A DNA stretch of 64,000 nucleotides from Actinocatenispora rupis (GCF_016861975.1 NZ_BOMB01000001.1:434001-498000), one strand, 5' to 3'. Numbered from the stretch's first letter, positions 1 through 9,439 are shown. Program-made: numbers and translations. Notes: generated by a model not told the origin, from the letters alone.

Positions 1-597
1 CGCGATGTCGGCGAGGAGTACGGCGCCGACCTCGCGGGCGATCTCCGCGAACGCCGGGAAGTCGATCGTACGGGGGATCGCGGTGCCACCGCAGATGATC
101 ATCCGGGGGCGTTCGGCGCGGGCCAGGTCACGGACCTCGTCGAGGTCGAGCCGACCGGTGTCCCTGCGTACGCCGTAGTGCACGGCGCGGAACCACTTCC
201 CGGTGGCGGACACCGCGTTGCCGTGCGTCAGGTGGCCGCCCATCGGCAGCGCCATCCCGAGTACGGTGTCGCCCGGCGACAGGAACGCCAGGTACGCGGC
301 GAGGTTCGCGGGGGATCCCGAGTACGGCTGGACGTTGGCGTGCTCGACCCCGAACAGCGCCTCCGCCCGCTCCTTCGCCAGCGTCTCGACCGGGTCGACG
401 AACTGCTGGCCCTCGTAGTACCGGCGGCCGGGGTAACCCTCGGAGTACTTGTTGGTCAGGACGGAGCCGGTGGCCTCCAGGACGGCGGGAGAGACGTAGT
501 TCTCCGACGGGATCATGCGGAGCTTCTCGTCCTGGCGGCGACGCTCGGCGTCGACCAGCTCGGCGATGCGTGGATCGGTACTGCTCAGCGCGGACAT
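1..597 (-). CDS. glyA: Serine hydroxymethyltransferase, N-terminal part (runs off the window)
   Basis: PLP enzyme converting serine and tetrahydrofolate to glycine and 5,10-methylene-THF in the cytosol. About 199 residues are visible. They carry the family's N-terminal landmarks: [42 protein letters not shown] and the [12 protein letters not shown] segment that contributes the PLP-stacking histidine. The PLP-lysine and the C-terminal domain lie beyond base 1. The ATG at 597 follows AGGAGG with normal spacing. The leader is a ZTP riboswitch (separate entry), so expression is expected to follow ZTP/ZMP, the signal of folate one-carbon shortage. No cistron is seen immediately upstream. Identity is certain; only completeness is limited by the window edge. 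Confidence 0.97.
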   Translation of the reverse strand, partial: MSALSSTDPRIAELVDAERRRQDEKLRMIPSENYVSPAVLEATGSVLTNKYSEGYPGRRYYEGQQFVDPVETLAKERAEALFGVEHANVQPYSGSPANLAAYLAFLSPGDTVLGMALPMGGHLTHGNAVSATGKWFRAVHYGVRRDTGRLDLDEVRDLARAERPRMIICGGTAIPRTIDFPAFAEIAREVGAVLLADIA

Positions 598-698
598 GCG
601 ACCTCCTCGGCAGGGGTCGCACCCAGGCGCGCGGTGCGACGGGCGTCGCTCCCCGGTGGTGATCCACCTTGTCCGCGCCAGTCACGTGCCGCCGAGCA
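598..698 (-). ncRNA. ZTP (pfl-motif) riboswitch in the glyA leader
   Basis: Read on the minus strand, the leader contains CACGTGACTGGCG (688-676), the P2 hairpin GGTGGATCACCACC (668-655), CGGGGAGCG (655-647) and GCGCCTGGGTGCG (630-618). These match, in order, the conserved blocks of the ZTP riboswitch (CGUGACUGGCG, GUGG..CCAC, CGGGGAGC, CCUGGG). The family typically controls folate and purine one-carbon genes, glyA among them. The switching mechanism can be read directly. GGTGCGAC (623-616) pairs with GTCGCACC (640-633) to form the 3' aptamer stem. Part of the same segment, GCGACC (620-615), can instead pair with GGTCGC (603-598), which overlaps the end of the AGGAGG ribosome site. The two pairings are mutually exclusive, which suggests translational ON control by ligand. 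Exact P1 borders are inferred. Confidence 0.88.
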
Positions 699-884
699 TA
701 GGCGCCGCGGCCCCGGCGCGTCGACCGGACCCCTGGGGCGTGTCTGCACGGGTTCCTGGCCGGCTGCGCCGGGCCCGTTCGCCGCCCCGCCGCGTTGTCG
801 GCACGAGCGTACGCACTCGCACCTGCGCCTTGCGAGACGACGAACGGACTCCGGCTCGCTCGACCGAACCTGTGCCGACACGCC

Positions 885-3641
885 CTACCGCCAGACGGTA
901 CGCATCTGCGCGGTCACCGCGAACGGGTCGGCGCCGCGGAACACCTCCAGTACGGCCCGGCCCTCGGGGGTGTCCGCCGCCAGCGGTACGCCCGGCCCGA
1001 CGTGCCGGTGCCACGCGTCGGCGAACGCGGCGCGCCGGCCGGCGTTCGCCGCGCACCAGGCCGGTACGGCGTGCCAGGCGACGGCGCCGGTGACCGGCAG
1101 CCGCAGCACGGTCCGTACCGCGAGGCGGAACTGGCCGGGCGCGTCGGCGGGCACGGTGACGACGCGGCGGCCGATCAGGTGCCGGGGCGCGGCGAGCGGG
1201 GCGAGCAGCTCGTCGACCGCGGTGGCGAAGCGTTCCGACTGCTCCAGGGGTACGCCGGCCAGTTCGCACCGGACGAAACCGTCCACCCCGGGTACGACGC
1301 GGACCGCCGCTGCGCCCCGGTCCGCGCCGCCCGCAGCGTGCAGCGCGTCGGCGACGGCCCGGGCGAACTGGTCCAGCGCGGTCGGCGCCGCCGCCAACCG
1401 GGTACGTCGCCGCCCGGCGGCCACCGCGAGCGCCACCAGCGCCAACACCGGTACGGCGAGCGCGGCGAGCGGCGGGCCGGCCAGCCCGACGAGGACGGTC
1501 GACACGGCGACGGCGGCCACGCCGGCGACGGCCCGTACCGGTCGGCGGTGCGGCGCGACGGGGTCGAGCAGGGTGTCCGGCAGGGCGCGTGCCCCGAGGC
1601 CCAGCGACCGGCCGGCGCGGACCCGCAGCGTCGCCACCTCGGCCCCGTCGTACGGCTCGCCGATCCGCCACGCGGCGCGGGCCTCGTCGCGGGCCGCCGG
1701 TCGGGCCAGCGCCCGCGCGGTCACGGCGAGCGCGTCCGCCGGCGACGGTACGGCGTGCGGCGACAGCGCCGGGTCGCAGTGCGCGATGCCGGACGTGACC
1801 GTACCGTCCGGATCGGGCGCCAGGTACGCGTCGTGCTTGCGGACGAGGCGCAGGTAGTCGGCGTCGCCGCGGGGATGGGCGTCGGTGAGGCAGCAGACGG
1901 TCCAGTTGTCGGCGACCTTGTCCGGCTCGTCGGTGGACAGCCGCAGCGCCCGCCCGCGCATCTGCGTGACGGCGGTGGCGGTGGTCGCGGTGGTCAGGTC
2001 GACCGACACGTTCAGCCCCGGGCAGTCCCAGCCCTCGCCGAGCAACGCCCGGGTACCGACGAGGACGCGGGCCCGGCCGGCGGCGAGGAACCCGGTCGCG
2101 AGCCGTACGGCGGCGCGGGAGCCGAGGCCGGTGACGCGGCGGGTGTCCGCGCCGTCCAGCGGTTCGGTGCCCACCTCGTACCCGTGGGCGCGGCAGTACG
2201 CGACGAGGTCGTCGGCGAGCGCGGTGGGGCAGCCGAACGTGCGCCCGGTGACGAGCAGTGGCCGCAGTCCGGCGCCGACGTCCGCCGCGGCCAGCGTGGC
2301 GAACGCGAGCCGCGCCGAGCCGGACCGCTGGTCGAGCGGCCCGCCGGCCAGGCTGGTCGGCAGCCGGCCGGACAGCTGCTCGTGGTCGCACAGCACCACC
2401 GCCCGCAGCCGGTCGCCGAGCGCCTCGTCCTCCGCGGCGAGGATGTGCACCGCGGCGGCGATCTTCGCCTCGGACAGCCCGCACAGCCGGTCCACCGGCG
2501 AGGTCCCGGCCCGTACGCCGCGGACGGTGAGCCGGTAGCCGAGGCCGGGCAGTACGCGGCGGACCGCGGCGAGCGCGGCGGCGTCGGCCGGGTCGTCGCT
2601 GACCACGAGGTGCCCGGTGCAGAAGTCGGCGAGGACGGCGACCCAGTCGTCCGCGTCCGGCTCGGTACGGTGCGGCTCGCGCAGCCGCGCGCCGTCCGGC
2701 ACCGGCAGCATCCCCACGTACGCGAAGCGCAGCACCGCCCGCGCCAGCGCCGGCTCCGTCTCCTCGAACCGCGACCAGTCACCGCGCGCGCCCGTACCGT
2801 CGGCGGTGGTGCGGTCGACGGCGCGCCGGTGCAGCCAGGTCAGCAGCGGGACGGTGCCCAGCCGCCGCTCGACCAGCTCGAACCGCAGGTCGGCGAACCG
2901 GGCGGCCTCGGTCGCCAGCCAGGTGTCCTCGTCCGGCGTCGGCGCCGTCAGATACACCAGCTCCTGGTACGGCGCGAGCGTGCCGGACCGGACCAGTGCC
3001 GGCGTGGCGATCTCCACGTCGGTCCGGCCGAACAGGTCCTCGTGCAGGTCACGCTGCCAGGTGGTGAGCGTGCGGCGCGGCGTGGCGGTCAGCCCGATCA
3101 GCGCGGTCGCCGGCCCGAGCGCGTCGACCACGGCACGTACCAACGCGCCCCAGGTGGCGAGCAGGTGGTGGCACTCGTCGAGCACCAGGGTCCACGGGCC
3201 GGCGGCGCGCGCCGTCTCGACCACCGCGCGACCGTTCGGGTGCAGCAGGTCGAGCAGGTCCGCCCCGGCCCGCTCGCGCACCGCGCCGCGCCACGTCACC
3301 GCCCGGTCCGGCACCGCGATCGACTGGTACGTCAGGACGTTCACCGCGCCGCCCAGTGTCCGGTCCGTACCGCAGGGTGCGCCGGCCGGGGCGAACCGCT
3401 CGTCCCACGCCGCCGCCCACTGCCCCTGTACGGCGGTGTTCGGGGCGAGCACCAGCACCCGGCGGCCGATCCGGCGCGCCGCCTCCAACCCGATGAGCGT
3501 CTTGCCCGACCCGGGCGGCAGTACGGCGAAGAACCGGTGGTCGCCGGCCGCCCGGTCGGCGTCGAACGCGTCCAGCGCGGCCCGCTGGTACCGCCGCCAG
3601 GTGCCGGTGAAGCGGCGGGCGGGCAGGTCGTCGAGGGACAC
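885..3641 (-). CDS. SF2 DEAD/DEAH-type helicase with C-terminal hydrophobic segment
   Basis: About 918 residues. An N-terminal ResIII-like ATPase core shows Walker A PPGSGKTLIG (near residue 40), a DECH box in LDECHHLL (near 152), GLTATPRR (motif III) and, after a long insert, QMRGRALRL (motif VI). It is therefore a nucleic-acid-dependent ATPase, probably a translocase. Around residues 698-740 comes a strongly hydrophobic stretch (AVAGVAAVAVSTVLVGL, then PLAALAVPVLALVALAVAAG) flanked by arginines, which looks like one or two membrane helices, and then about 170 residues of unknown fold. I chose the GTG at 3641, preceded by AAGGGA. The frame stays open to 3920 but would overlap the divergent gene at 3754. 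It is monocistronic. Substrate and role (repair, defence or RNA) cannot be told from sequence. Confidence 0.85.
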   Translation of the reverse strand: MSLDDLPARRFTGTWRRYQRAALDAFDADRAAGDHRFFAVLPPGSGKTLIGLEAARRIGRRVLVLAPNTAVQGQWAAAWDERFAPAGAPCGTDRTLGGAVNVLTYQSIAVPDRAVTWRGAVRERAGADLLDLLHPNGRAVVETARAAGPWTLVLDECHHLLATWGALVRAVVDALGPATALIGLTATPRRTLTTWQRDLHEDLFGRTDVEIATPALVRSGTLAPYQELVYLTAPTPDEDTWLATEAARFADLRFELVERRLGTVPLLTWLHRRAVDRTTADGTGARGDWSRFEETEPALARAVLRFAYVGMLPVPDGARLREPHRTEPDADDWVAVLADFCTGHLVVSDDPADAAALAAVRRVLPGLGYRLTVRGVRAGTSPVDRLCGLSEAKIAAAVHILAAEDEALGDRLRAVVLCDHEQLSGRLPTSLAGGPLDQRSGSARLAFATLAAADVGAGLRPLLVTGRTFGCPTALADDLVAYCRAHGYEVGTEPLDGADTRRVTGLGSRAAVRLATGFLAAGRARVLVGTRALLGEGWDCPGLNVSVDLTTATTATAVTQMRGRALRLSTDEPDKVADNWTVCCLTDAHPRGDADYLRLVRKHDAYLAPDPDGTVTSGIAHCDPALSPHAVPSPADALAVTARALARPAARDEARAAWRIGEPYDGAEVATLRVRAGRSLGLGARALPDTLLDPVAPHRRPVRAVAGVAAVAVSTVLVGLAGPPLAALAVPVLALVALAVAAGRRRTRLAAAPTALDQFARAVADALHAAGGADRGAAAVRVVPGVDGFVRCELAGVPLEQSERFATAVDELLAPLAAPRHLIGRRVVTVPADAPGQFRLAVRTVLRLPVTGAVAWHAVPAWCAANAGRRAAFADAWHRHVGPGVPLAADTPEGRAVLEVFRGADPFAVTAQMRTVWR

Positions 3642-3753
3642 GCCGGGCAGTATCCCTTGCGGTCGCTCGCCGCGGCCGGCCCGGTGTCCGGCGCCCCGTC
3701 CGGCGGAGCATCCTGGACGGCGGCGAACCGTTCCGGCGACCCAGGGAGGCGCG

Positions 3754-4908
3754 ATGCACCCGTACGACCGGTTGCGTGTCGAGGACCTCGTCCGGCAGGA
3801 CAGCATCAAGTGGACCATGCACGGTCCGGACGTCCTCGCGGCGTGGATCGCGGAGATGGACTTCCCGACCGCTGCGCCGATCGCGGCCGCGCTGCACGCC
3901 GCCGTCGACCGCGGGTACACCGGCTATCCGCCGCTGGACGCCGCGACCGGGCTGCCCGCGGCCACCGCCGACCGGCTCGCCGCGTCCGGGCTGGTCGTCC
4001 CGGCGGACCGGATCCGGCTGCTGCCCGACATCCTCAAGGGCATGGAGCTGGCCATCCGCCTGTACTCCGCGCCCGGCAGCCCGGTGGTCGTGCCGACCCC
4101 GGCGTACCCGCCGTTCTTCGAGGTGACTCGGCTGGCCGGGCGGGAGATCGTCGAGGTGCCGATGCACCGGACCGACACCGGCTGGTCGTACGACCTGGCC
4201 GGGCTGGACGCCGCGCTCGGCGCCGGGGCCGGCACGCTGATCCTGTGCAACCCGCACAACCCGCTGGGGCAGGTGTTCGGGGCGGCCGAGCTGGCCGCGG
4301 TCGCCGAGGTCGTCGCCGCGCACCGGGCCCGGGTGGTCGCCGACGAGGTGCACGCCCCGCTGGTGTACCCGGGCGCCACGCACGTGCCGTACGGGACGGT
4401 GTCGGCGGCCGCGGCGGGGCACTCGGTGACGCTGGTGTCCGCGTCGAAGGGCTGGAACCTGCCGGGCCTCAAGTGCGCGCAGGTGGTCCTCACCAGCGAG
4501 GCGGACGCGGCGCGCTGGGACACCCTGCCGTTCCTGGCGACGCACGGTGCGAGCGCCCCGGGCATCGTCGCCAACCTCGCCGCGTACACGGCGGGCGCGG
4601 AGTGGCTGGCCGACACCGTCGCGTACCTGGACGGGAACCGGCGGTTGCTCGGCGACCTGCTGGCCGAACACCTGCCGGCCGTGTCGTACGTGGCGCCGGC
4701 CGGGACGTACCTGTCGTGGCTCGACTGCCGGGGGCTGGGTGTCGCGGACCCGGCCGGGTTCTTCCTGTCCGAAGCGCGGGTCGCGGTCAACGACGGCGGT
4801 ACGTTCGGCGCGGCGGGGGAGGGCTGGATCCGGCTCAACTTCGCCACGTCGCGGGAGATCCTGACCCGGGTGGTGACCGCGATGGGCGCGGCGGTCGCGG
4901 CCCGCTGA
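3754..4908 (+). CDS. PatB/MalY-type pyridoxal aminotransferase (putative C-S beta-lyase)
   Basis: 384 residues, class I/II fold-type I PLP enzyme. The start MHPYDRLRVEDLVRQDSIKW, with the IKW and WIAEMDFPT segments, is typical of MalY/PatB cystathionine beta-lyases. NPHNPLGQVF carries the PLP-binding Asn, VADEVHAPLVYPG the Asp that contacts the pyridine nitrogen, and SASKGWNLPGLKCAQ the Schiff-base lysine. The family splits cystathionine or cysteine conjugates and may also transaminate; the substrate is inferred only at family level. AGGGAGG lies just upstream of the ATG. It is divergent from the helicase, separated by about 110 bases, and has no obvious operon partner, so its pathway context is unclear. 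Confidence 0.9.
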   Translation: MHPYDRLRVEDLVRQDSIKWTMHGPDVLAAWIAEMDFPTAAPIAAALHAAVDRGYTGYPPLDAATGLPAATADRLAASGLVVPADRIRLLPDILKGMELAIRLYSAPGSPVVVPTPAYPPFFEVTRLAGREIVEVPMHRTDTGWSYDLAGLDAALGAGAGTLILCNPHNPLGQVFGAAELAAVAEVVAAHRARVVADEVHAPLVYPGATHVPYGTVSAAAAGHSVTLVSASKGWNLPGLKCAQVVLTSEADAARWDTLPFLATHGASAPGIVANLAAYTAGAEWLADTVAYLDGNRRLLGDLLAEHLPAVSYVAPAGTYLSWLDCRGLGVADPAGFFLSEARVAVNDGGTFGAAGEGWIRLNFATSREILTRVVTAMGAAVAAR

Positions 4909-5168
4909 GGCCGCCCGCGGCCGGGCGTGTGCGGTCGACGGGACACCGCACCGGGCGGGGATCCCGGGCCCGGCCGGGGCGTGCGTCGACCCTGCCACCG
5001 GACACCGGACCAGCGCACCGGACGAACGGTCGGTCAACTGTGGACAGCCGGGCAGGACGGTGACGTTGCGGCCGCTGTGTACTCTGCCGCGGTCCGGCAA
5101 AAAGCCGGGCGTCCCCCACGCTGGTGGTGCCCTCGGGCACCCACAGATTCCCCGGAAGGATCCACTCG

Positions 5169-5414
5169 ATGAGCGAGGCAACTCAGAGCGCGCCCCAGGC
5201 CACGGCGGCCGCCGCGCCCGCCGGCCAGAAGTCGGTCGGCGTGGCGTACCTGCTGTGGTTCTTCCTCGGCGTGATCGGGGTGCACCAGTTCTACCTGGGC
5301 CGTACCGGCCGCGGCGTCAGCTACATCTTCACGCTGGGCTGGGTGGGCATCGGCCTGCTGATCGACCTGTTCACGCTGCCGAGCCAGGTCCGGAAGGCGA
5401 ACGGCCAGCAGTAG
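5169..5414 (+). CDS. TM2 domain-containing small membrane protein
   Basis: 81 residues. A short Ala/Gln-rich N-terminus is followed by the TM2 domain: helix VGVAYLLWFFLGVIGVHQFYLG, an RTGRG turn, then helix FTLGWVGIGLLIDLFTLP. The G.HQFYLGR motif between the helices is the family hallmark. Function of such stand-alone bacterial TM2 proteins is unknown. GGAAGGA precedes the ATG at 5169; an in-frame ATG at 5124 lacks a ribosome site. It is monocistronic, with a hairpin terminator about 50 bases downstream. Confidence 0.9.
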   Translation: MSEATQSAPQATAAAAPAGQKSVGVAYLLWFFLGVIGVHQFYLGRTGRGVSYIFTLGWVGIGLLIDLFTLPSQVRKANGQQ

Positions 5415-5464
5415 GTCGCGGGCGCTGGCGGTACGGGGCCGCCGGCACCCACGGGTAGGACCTC

Positions 5465-5511
5465 GACGGGGTCGGACGCGCGTCACGGGGAGACGCCGGT
5501 CCGGCCCCGTC
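5465..5511 (+). terminator. Putative intrinsic terminator after the TM2 gene
   Basis: GACGGGGTCGGAC (5465-5477) pairs with GTCCGGCCCCGTC (5499-5511) over 13 positions, one of them G-U, with a 21-base loop. There is no U-tract, as is usual in high-GC actinobacteria. Confidence 0.45.
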
Positions 5512-5672
5512 GTCGTGCCCGTCGGGCGTCTCGACCGCCGGTCTCAGTACGCTGCCAGCGCCATGTCAGCCGCCGTGCCTACCGTGGCGGGTGTCGGTGA
5601 AAATCTGCCCGGCCGGTGGCAACCGCGCCGTAGGCTTGCCGACCGGACATCGTCGACCACAGGAAGGTCCGC

Positions 5673-7406
5673 GTGCTCATCCGACTCCTGCGCGCGCACA
5701 TGCGCCCGTACGCCGGGGCCATCGGCCTCGTGGTGCTGTTCCAGTTCGTCCAGACCCTCGCCACGCTCTACCTGCCCACGCTGAACGCCGACATCATCGA
5801 CCGCGGCGTCGTCACCGGCGACACCGGGTACATCGTGCGCGAGGGCGGCGTGATGCTGGCGGTGACGCTGGTGCAGGTGCTCTGCGCCGGCGCCGCGGTG
5901 TACTTCGGCGCCCGGACCGCGATGGCCCTCGGCCGCGACATCCGTAGCTCCATCTTCGGCCGCGTCCAGACCTTCTCGGTACGCGAGATCGGCCAGTTCG
6001 GCGCGCCGTCGCTCATCACCCGTACCACGAACGACGTCCAGCAGGTGCAGATGCTGGCGCTGGTGACCATGACGCTGATGGTCTCCGCGCCGATCATGTG
6101 CGTGGGCGGCGTCCTGATGGCGCTCAACCAGGACGTACCGCTGTCCGCGCTGCTGCTGGTGATCGTGCCGGTGCTGGTGGCCGTGGTGACGATGGTGGTG
6201 CGGCAGATGCGGCCGCTGTTCCGGTCCCTGCAGAAGCGCATCGACACGGTGAACCGGGTGATGCGCGAGCAGATCACCGGCATCCGGGTGGTGCGCGCGT
6301 TCGTCCGGGACCGGCACGAGCAGGAGCGCTTCGCCGACGCGAACGCCGCGGTCATGGAGGTGTCGCTGGGCGTCGGCCGGCTGATGGCGATCATGTTCCC
6401 GGCCGTGATGCTGGTGATGAACCTGTCCAGCGTGGCGGTGATGTGGTTCGGCGGGCACCGGATCGCGTCGCACGGCATGGAGGTCGGCGCGCTCACCGCG
6501 TTTCTCAGCTACCTGATGCAGATCCTCATGTCGGTCATGATGGCCACCTTCATGTTCGTGCTGGTACCGCGGGCCGAGGTGTGCGCCGAGCGGATCATGG
6601 AGGTACTGAGCACCGACACCAGCGTCACCGTTCCGGAGCGGCCGGTCGACACCCTGCTCGGGCACGGCGACGTGGAACTCCGCGACGTCGACTTCGGGTA
6701 CCCGGGGGCGGAGCAGCCGGTGCTGCGCGGCATCGACCTGGTCGCCCACGCGGGGGAGACGACCGCGATCATCGGATCCACCGGCAGCGGCAAGACGACG
6801 CTGCTCAACCTGGTACCGCGGCTGTTCGACGCGACGCGCGGCACGGTACTGGTGGACGGCGTCGACGTCCGCGAACTCGACCCGGCGGTGCTGTCCCGTA
6901 CGGTCGGGATGGTGCCGCAGAAGCCGTACCTGTTCTCCGGCACGGTCGCCAGCAACCTGCGGTACGGCAACCCCGGGGCGACCGACGAGGAGTTGTGGCA
7001 GGCGCTGGAGATCGCGCAGGCGCGCGACTTCGTCGAGGCGATGCCGGAGGGGCTGGACGCGCCGATCGGGCAGGGCGGCAGCAACGTGTCCGGCGGACAG
7101 CGGCAGCGGCTGGCGATCGCCCGCGCGCTGGTCGCCCGCCCCGAGGTGTACCTGTTCGACGACTCGTTCTCCGCGCTGGACTACGCGACGGACGCGGCGC
7201 TGCGGGCGGCGCTGGCCCGCGAGATCGAGGACGCCACGGTGATCATCGTGGCGCAGCGGGTGGCCACGATCCGCGGCGCCGACCGCATCCTCGTACTCGA
7301 CGAGGGTCGTGTCGTCGGCAGCGGCACGCACGACGAGCTGATGCGCGACAACCAGACGTACCGGGAGATCGTGCTCTCCCAGCTCACCGAGCAGGAGGCG
7401 GCGTGA
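5673..7406 (+). CDS. Heterodimeric ABC exporter subunit 1 (degenerate-site half)
   Basis: 577 residues: a six-helix type IV exporter membrane domain (about 1-310), then an ATPase domain. Walker A is IGSTGSGKTT, signature VSGGQRQRLAIARAL, Walker B VYLFDDSFSALD and the switch is IIVAQRV. The residue after the Walker B aspartate is Asp instead of the catalytic Glu, and the usual switch His is Gln. Both changes mark the non-hydrolysing site of heterodimeric exporters such as TM287/288 and LmrCD. The GTG at 5673 has AGGAAGG upstream. The stop overlaps the next start (TGATG), so translation is coupled to the partner. Likely a drug, lipid or peptide exporter; the substrate is unknown. Confidence 0.92.
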   Translation: MLIRLLRAHMRPYAGAIGLVVLFQFVQTLATLYLPTLNADIIDRGVVTGDTGYIVREGGVMLAVTLVQVLCAGAAVYFGARTAMALGRDIRSSIFGRVQTFSVREIGQFGAPSLITRTTNDVQQVQMLALVTMTLMVSAPIMCVGGVLMALNQDVPLSALLLVIVPVLVAVVTMVVRQMRPLFRSLQKRIDTVNRVMREQITGIRVVRAFVRDRHEQERFADANAAVMEVSLGVGRLMAIMFPAVMLVMNLSSVAVMWFGGHRIASHGMEVGALTAFLSYLMQILMSVMMATFMFVLVPRAEVCAERIMEVLSTDTSVTVPERPVDTLLGHGDVELRDVDFGYPGAEQPVLRGIDLVAHAGETTAIIGSTGSGKTTLLNLVPRLFDATRGTVLVDGVDVRELDPAVLSRTVGMVPQKPYLFSGTVASNLRYGNPGATDEELWQALEIAQARDFVEAMPEGLDAPIGQGGSNVSGGQRQRLAIARALVARPEVYLFDDSFSALDYATDAALRAALAREIEDATVIIVAQRVATIRGADRILVLDEGRVVGSGTHDELMRDNQTYREIVLSQLTEQEAA

Positions 7407-9433
7407 TGGCCCGGCGGGGGAGCGCGTCGGCGGAGCCCGGCGGCGGCGTGGCGGCGTCGAACGGGAAGCCGTCGGGGCCGCCGAAGCGCGGTCCCGGTCC
7501 GGGCGGTGCGGGTGGCGGCCCGGGGCGGATGTTCGGCGGCGGAATGCCGACCGAGAAGTCGATGGACTTCCGCGGGTCGAGCCGCCGGCTGCTGCGGATG
7601 ATGCGGCCGGACCGGGCCCGCGCGATCGCCGTCGTGGTGATCGGCGTGGTGAGCGTGACGTTGCAGGTGATCGGGCCGAAGGTGCTCGGGCACGCCACCG
7701 ACCTGATCTTCGCCGGCGTGATCGGCGGGAAGTATCCGGCGACGCTGACGAAGGGGCAGGTCGTCGCGGGTCTGCGCGAGCACGGGCAGGACCGGTTGGC
7801 GGACATGCTGTCGGCGCTGCCGTTCACGCCCGGGCAGGGCATCGACTTCGACGCGATCGGCCGGGTGCTGCTGTTCGCCGCGCTGCTGTTCGCGGTCGCC
7901 GGCGTACTCGGGCTGTTCCAGGGTCGGTTGACCGCGTCGGTCGTGCAGCGCCTGGCGTACCGGTTGCGTGCGGAGACCGAGCAGAAGCTGTCCCGGCTGC
8001 CGTTGAGCTACTTCGACGGCCAGCCGCGCGGTGAGGTGCTGTCGCGTACCACGAACGACATCGACAACGTGTCGCAGACGTTGCAGCAGGCGCTGAGCCA
8101 GATGGTGACCGCGCTGCTGACGATCGTCGGCGTACTGGCGATGATGATCTACATCTCGCCGCTGCTGGCGCTGGTCGCGGTGGTCACCGTACCGGTGTCG
8201 ATCGTGCTGGCGGTACTGATCGGCAAGCGCGCGCAGCCGCAGTTCCTGAAGCAGTGGGCGACCACCGGCAAGCTGAACGCGCACATCGAGGAGATGTTCA
8301 CCGGGCACGCGCTGGTGAAGGTGTTCGGCCGGCAGAAGGAGGCGGCGGAGACCTTCGCCGAGCACAACGACGCGCTCTACTCCTCGGCGTTCAAGGCGCA
8401 GTTCATCTCCGGCATCATGCAGCCGGCGATGATGTTCATCGGCAACCTGAACTACGTGCTCGTCGCGGTCATCGGCGGCCTGCGGGTGGCGTCCGGCACG
8501 ATGTCGCTCGGCGACGTCCAGGCGTTCATCCAGTACTCGCGGCAGTTCTCGCAGCCGATCACGCAGGTGGCGTCGATGGCGAACCTGCTGCAGTCCGGGG
8601 TGGCGTCGGCGGAGCGGGTGTTCGACCTGCTCGACGCGACGGAGCAGGCGCCGGATCCGTTGACGCCGGAGCGGCCGGAGCAGATCACCGGCCGGGTCGC
8701 GTTCGAGCACGTCTCGTTCTCGTACGATCCGGAGAAGCCGCTGATCACGGACCTGTCGCTGGCCGTCGAGCCGGGGCACACGGTCGCGATCGTCGGACCG
8801 ACCGGCGCCGGCAAGACCACGCTGGTCAACCTGCTGATGCGGTTCTACGAGGTGTCCGGCGGCCGGATCACCGTGGACGGTGTGGACATCGCCGCGATGT
8901 CCCGGGACGAGCTGCGCAGCCGGATCGGCATGGTCCTGCAGGACACGTGGCTGTTCGGCGGCACCATCGCCGACAACATCGCGTACGGGGTGGACGGCGC
9001 GACCCGCGAGCAGGTCGTCGCCGCCGCGCAGGCCACGCACGTCGACCGGTTCGTACGGACCCTGCCCGACGGGTACGACACGGTTCTCGACGAGGAGTCC
9101 TCGACGCTGTCGGCCGGTGAGAAGCAGCTGGTGACGATCGCCCGGGCGTTCCTGACCGAACCCTCGATCCTGGTACTCGACGAGGCGACGAGTTCGGTCG
9201 ACACCCGTACCGAGGTGCTGATCCAGCACGCGATGACGGAGCTGCGCAGCGGGCGTACCAGTTTCGTGATCGCGCACCGGCTGTCGACGATCCGGGACGC
9301 GGACGTGATCCTGGTGATGGAGGACGGCCAGATCGTCGAGCAGGGCAACCACCGGGAGCTGCTCGCCGCCGAGGGCGCGTACGCGCGGCTCTACTCGGCG
9401 CAGTTCAGCCAGGCGGTCGCCGAGCCGGCGTGA
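7406..9433 (+). CDS. Heterodimeric ABC exporter subunit 2 (catalytic half)
   Basis: 675 residues. The first 55 are a low-complexity Gly/Pro-rich cytoplasmic tail (GPPKRGPGPGGAGGGPGR), followed by the six-helix membrane domain and ATPase. Between the first two helices there is an extra loop of about 60 residues (GGKYPATLTKGQVVAGLREHG onward). Walker A is VGPTGAGKTT, Walker B ILVLDEATSSVD with the catalytic Glu, and the switch is FVIAHRLSTI with His. Its signature is LSAGEKQ rather than LSGGQ; this signature faces the first subunit's degenerate site. Together the two genes form one composite transporter with a single canonical ATP site. It ends in a strong bidirectional terminator. Confidence 0.93.
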   Translation: MARRGSASAEPGGGVAASNGKPSGPPKRGPGPGGAGGGPGRMFGGGMPTEKSMDFRGSSRRLLRMMRPDRARAIAVVVIGVVSVTLQVIGPKVLGHATDLIFAGVIGGKYPATLTKGQVVAGLREHGQDRLADMLSALPFTPGQGIDFDAIGRVLLFAALLFAVAGVLGLFQGRLTASVVQRLAYRLRAETEQKLSRLPLSYFDGQPRGEVLSRTTNDIDNVSQTLQQALSQMVTALLTIVGVLAMMIYISPLLALVAVVTVPVSIVLAVLIGKRAQPQFLKQWATTGKLNAHIEEMFTGHALVKVFGRQKEAAETFAEHNDALYSSAFKAQFISGIMQPAMMFIGNLNYVLVAVIGGLRVASGTMSLGDVQAFIQYSRQFSQPITQVASMANLLQSGVASAERVFDLLDATEQAPDPLTPERPEQITGRVAFEHVSFSYDPEKPLITDLSLAVEPGHTVAIVGPTGAGKTTLVNLLMRFYEVSGGRITVDGVDIAAMSRDELRSRIGMVLQDTWLFGGTIADNIAYGVDGATREQVVAAAQATHVDRFVRTLPDGYDTVLDEESSTLSAGEKQLVTIARAFLTEPSILVLDEATSSVDTRTEVLIQHAMTELRSGRTSFVIAHRLSTIRDADVILVMEDGQIVEQGNHRELLAAEGAYARLYSAQFSQAVAEPA

Positions 9434-9439
9434 CGTGCA

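Noticed and set aside
3642-3920. Longer start for the helicase (ATG at 3920)
   Set aside because: It would overlap the divergent aminotransferase, which has a strong ribosome site; the GTG at 3641 has AAGGGA.
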